Source: Linnemannia hyalina (Eukaryota > Mortierellomycota > Mortierellomycetes > Mortierellales > Mortierellaceae). Taken from it: a DNA stretch of 64,000 nucleotides. The translations under genes and the position numbers were made by a program. Positions 60,851-64,000 of this stretch are shown here, in pieces (positions within the stretch are counted from its first letter, which is position 1; each line of letters starts with the position of its first letter). The DNA lies in the NCBI GenBank assembly GCA_019671135.1, contig JAHRHY010000019.1, forward strand, positions 806,001-870,000, given 5' to 3'. A model generated the notes under the pieces. The model was not told the DNA's origin. It saw only the letters and a program-made list of their open reading frames with translations, and searched no databases.

Positions 60851-63060
60851 GATCTTGAGAGTTACCGTCTTTATTCGCGATATTGAGAGGGAGCACATGT
60901 ACACACACACACACAAGACCCCCACAGTGTTCCTCGCACGTGCACGTTGTCCTCACCCAGTAAAGTAACCTAAACCGCACATTTACGCACGCACTCCCAC
61001 GACGCAATAAACTTCTTACAAAACAAAACAAAAAAAACCCTAAACCACACATGAGGATTGTATAGCCCGTCCTCACCGGGTCAGGGATGACGCGTGTGAG
61101 TCCAGACGACCCTTGCTGCTTTGTGGGACGCGCTCAAGAGATCTAGGTGTGCTCCTCCTCCAACTCCTTGATGACCATATTGCCTCTCCTTTCCATAATA
61201 TCCATGCGCCTCAGGCCTAGCAGGGTGTCGATGACTACTCGATCAGCCACTCGAGTATTGTTCTGCTTGCCTGGGCACCTCTGTTCCCTGTGTTCTGCTG
61301 CGGCTCGTCCGCAAAGGCACTCGGCCTCTCGGAGGTTCGCCCATAGATCTGTTTCCACCTGTGGGTCTGTGTCCACTTGCCCTCTGGTCATTGGTGGTGC
61401 GTGTGCGTTTCATGCTGTTGGTGATGCTGCTCTCCTCCTACCTGATGGTCCTCTCGCAGCGTGGCTTCCATAACTGCTCCTTGGCCTCCTTTTCGACATA
61501 TCGACAAAAGAGACGGCTCACGTGCAGGGTAATGCTTTCTGCTACGTCCTTGAACACCTTGCTCCACTGCGTAGCTAGGGCTTTCGGCACTAGGCCTCGG
61601 TAGATGTGACTGACTGTCCACGCGTTCTGGGTATGTTGTTCCGGTTCCTCCTCCTCTTCCTCACCTGGCCGCTTGATCGCCTGCCTCAGCGCCTTGAGGG
61701 GCTTGCTGGTTCTTAGTATCCTCCATGCGGTCTCGGGGGGTGACTATTTTCCAGGCTTGAGCTGCATCTGTCCCTGCTTGTTGAATTGTCGCGTGGCGAT
61801 CTCTCCTCATCCCTCGACTCGGTCAAGGGCATTCTCCCGCAGCTCCTCCTGCGTCTCTCTGCTCTTGGAACACGCCCAGATGTTCTCATTATCCTCCGTC
61901 TCTAGACCACACACTCGGCATAAGTCGTCCTTGTACAGATCTGGACGCCTGGCGCGTAAAACGTCCATGGTAGGCAACATTCCGTGGACCTTCTTTATCC
62001 TATGGCTGCGTAGGCGTGTGTCCTGCTGTAAACTGAAAAAGGTGTTGACTGGTTTGTGGCTGTGTATGTTTGAAAGGTCTTCCTGAGTGCTCCTTTTTTT
62101 TATTCAAATATCAGCCTCGTGTGTGAGCACGGAACATGGGGTTGCCGATACTTGCACCCTAACCCAGTGTTCTGGTCTTGAAATGACGGTCCTGGTCCTC
62201 GTACCAGGGGTTGAATACATGTACCATCGGAATCGGTTATTATCGGATGATTTTCTTGGGAGAAGGACAAAGTCAAGAAGATGAATTCTCTTGTGCTTCC
62301 ATATTAAGAAGATTCATCTTCTTTGAGAAACTGTGGCCATTCTCATTACGCTCGAGAGACATCCAACCAGGAGGAGGGGGGATTGCGGCAAGGATGTAGG
62401 AAGAGCTTGGAAGGGGATGGCAGATCCCTACCGACTTCTTCTGTGGATTTGTAGCTCCGTGTTGGGTGAGCGCGAAGAGAATAGAAACGCATTTTGGGAC
62501 TGAACTTTACCTTCCATTAACGGCCAGAGAAACACACCTACTGGTGAAAACCCTCCACTATCTGCACTGCGGATAAATCCGAAATACTTCTCCAGGGTTG
62601 AACCTGGGAATTCTTGATAAGTTGGCACTTTACAGCTACGCTAAGGGACCCCAGGCCCCTCCTGAGTGCCCTCCACTTTTGGTGCCAGCGTCTGGTGGTC
62701 TGCATCTTGAGCACGTGTCTCATGTCCTGATCGAAGATCACGCCGGCCATTGTCGCAGAGCATTTGATGTCGTCCTGGGCTCTGTCCACCTTCTATGCCG
62801 TTACGCCTAGCGATTGCGCCTCCTTTGCTGCCATATCCGCCTTTCCGTTCCATTCGTTTCCGCGTGGCCGTTGACCCATTCGACCGTTGTTGACCCCGCG
62901 TGCTCGCCGCATCACCGCCCACTCCATGGCTCACTTCTCCTCCCATTGAAACATCGGAATAGATAGGTTTCAGTTCAGCCTAGTCTCTTTCCTACAGCTC
63001 TCAATGGACTCCTGTGCCTGGGTCCATGATAATGTGAATGTCCCCCACAAAAATGAATCG
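60851..63060 (-). mobile_element. 5'-truncated, decayed non-LTR retrotransposon (RNase H and CCHC tail)
   Basis: Read on the minus strand. At about 62980 a frame gives IYSDVSMGG, in the place of the RNase H Y-x-D-G-S start, and 62785-62895 gives TVEWVNGHAETNG and, after a frameshift, KADMAAKEAQSLGV, the last RNase H motif. At about 61870-62040 it reads RLRSHRIKKVHGMLPTMDVL, then ARRPDLYKDDLCRVCGLETE and DNENIWACSKSRETQEELRE, the zinc-knuckle tail typical of fungal LINEs. Here the expected His of the knuckle is Asn. Further 3', HIYRGLVPKALATQWSKVF and an intact end ELEEEHT* (stop at 61143) are seen. Stops and frameshifts occur throughout and the reverse transcriptase is missing. A 3' UTR with a CA repeat and AATAAA (60870-60875, minus) suggests the true 3' end near 60850. 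Confidence 0.82.
60870..60875 (-). terminator. AATAAA poly(A) signal of the LINE relic
   Basis: On the minus strand GCGAATAAAGACGG sits about 270 bp past the last stop of the element's frame. Confidence 0.45.
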
Positions 63061-63746
63061 CACTAAGAAGTCTCAGATGGACTTTTCTTCCGGTGGGAGC
63101 TGGTAGGCCTCTTCTGCCATCTCCTTCCTGCGTGCCTTGACTTGCCGTTTGAATTTCTGCTTGCCTTCGCGCGCCTATCTGCCTCCGCCTTGCCTCCTCG
63201 AGCTTCTGCTCCAGCTTCTGTTGCCTCACCCTCGCGTGATTTTGTTTTGTTGTGTTTGTCCGGTTGTTTGTTTCCTGTCTGCGGAGGAGTGCCTGGTTGG
63301 TGTTGTTGAAGGGAAAGAAGGAAGATTAACAAAAAGGGAAAATGAGTGGGGGTGGGGCGTGTGGGGTGAGGCGTGTGGGGTTGCGCGTGGGAACTAAAAG
63401 AGTTGGTAAGGCAGAAGATGACTACAAAGGGAGATACCGAAAGGGAACATCAAAGTACATCTCTTGTAGGTCCGTATCTTCTGTTTGTTTTTTTTTCTCC
63501 TTATCTTTCTGTGCTTCTCACTTTTTCTTTTGTTTGGGCTGCGATGCTCTTATTGGTGCTGACACCTGAAATTCACGTGACAGGAGAAGAGTACGACGAA
63601 TTGTTGGCCTTTTATCTTTCTCACAACGGGGGAAACGGGGGGACAGACTTCTACTCTCGCAGCCCCTTTTTGCTCTCTTACTTCTTCTCTCCACTCTTCC
63701 CCACTCTTCCCCGCTCTTCCCCACACAAAACGCAAAAATAAAACAA
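63061..63746. promoter_or_regulatory. Upstream region of glycerol kinase
   Basis: The part next to the LINE relic (63061-63330) reads on minus as Lys/Arg/Glu/Gln-rich low-complexity sequence and may be degraded element or spacer. The part next to the gene is pyrimidine-rich and ends in three tandem decamers CCACTCTTCC (63691-63720, the last one CCGCTCTTCC), 26 bp before the start codon. No TATA box is evident. Confidence 0.5.
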
Positions 63747-64000
63747 ATGCCATCGTTCATCGGAGCCATCGACAACGGAACAACCTCCTCACGGTTCCTC
63801 ATCTTTGATGAGAACGGCAACCTCGTCATCGGACACCAGCTCGAATACCGTCAGATCTTTCCTCATCCAGGGTAAACTAGAGTACACACAAAGAAATATG
63901 TAACGGACGAATACGCCATCACTAGACCCCTAACTCTTATTTTTTGTTGTCATTGCGGATAACTTATGCGGTATGTAGATGGGTGGAGCAGGACCCAATG
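63747..64000 (+). CDS. GUT1: Glycerol kinase, N-terminal part (cut by window end)
   Basis: Exon 1 is 63747-63871 and exon 2 starts at 63979 after a GT-AG intron of 107 nt; the gene continues past 64000. It reads [20 protein letters not shown], then [20 protein letters not shown], and PG completed by the split codon followed by WVEQDPM. This is the FGGY-kinase N-terminus: the D-x-G-T-T-S-x-R phosphate-binding loop and the P-x-P-G-W-V-E-x-D-P block that lines the glycerol site. The enzyme phosphorylates glycerol with ATP to sn-glycerol 3-phosphate, the entry to glycerol use and a supply for lipid backbones. The start is the first ATG of the frame. Only about 49 residues are visible of an expected 500 or so. 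Confidence 0.93.

Noticed and set aside
62975..63332. Short Gln/Lys/Arg-rich coiled-coil frames on minus next to the LINE
   Set aside because: Low complexity, two overlapping frames, no start context; could be decayed element sequence but not supportable as a gene.

Overview
The window looks like nuclear DNA of an early-diverging filamentous fungus, most likely a Mortierellaceae-type (Mucoromycota s.l.) genome. The genes have several short GT-AG introns. Their regulators are rich in Gln, His and Ser runs, the spacers are full of CT/GA-rich and homopolymer tracts, and there is a decayed non-LTR retrotransposon with an RNase H domain. The lineage call is an inference. No ribosomal RNA, convincing tRNA, CRISPR or bacterial feature was seen.

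Layout. (1) 1-8.4 kb is accessory DNA: a very large imperfect inverted repeat (about 160-4553, arms near 2.1-2.2 kb around a 100-bp centre) with arm-specific tandem arrays and outward-facing TATA/CACGTG modules, followed by a decayed multi-exon gene (5.9-8.4 kb). (2) 8.4-22.6 kb is a normal gene block: LDB17/Dip1/SPIN90 (actin, Arp2/3 activation) and PEX22 (peroxisomal Pex4 anchor), both on the minus strand; then, divergent from PEX22, phosphopantothenoylcysteine synthetase (CoA synthesis) on plus; then, convergent, a polyQ protein with an integrase-type H2C2 zinc-binding domain. (3) 22.6-29.1 kb is a gene-poor spacer with old coding relics. (4) 29.1-38.1 kb holds a Ser/Thr-rich coiled-coil protein (plus) and a large polyQ GATA factor (minus) whose first intron is modelled at 2.9 kb and contains five tandem GATA tetramers. 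(5) 38.1-57.8 kb is a 19.7-kb stretch in which I can support no protein gene. (6) 57.8-64 kb carries a 4HBT-type hot-dog thioesterase-like protein, a small Cys-motif protein resembling the N-terminal region of Helitron-encoded proteins, a 5'-truncated LINE relic (minus), and the first exons of glycerol kinase, which run off the end of the window.

How the genes fit together. Several products belong to lipid and CoA metabolism (PPCS, PEX22, the thioesterase-like protein, glycerol kinase), but they are independently transcribed eukaryotic genes and not an operon. The two polyQ nuclear-type proteins each sit beside a long non-coding spacer, as is common for developmental regulators. All exon models were read by eye from splice signals and frame continuity; none was tested against RNA data or databases.
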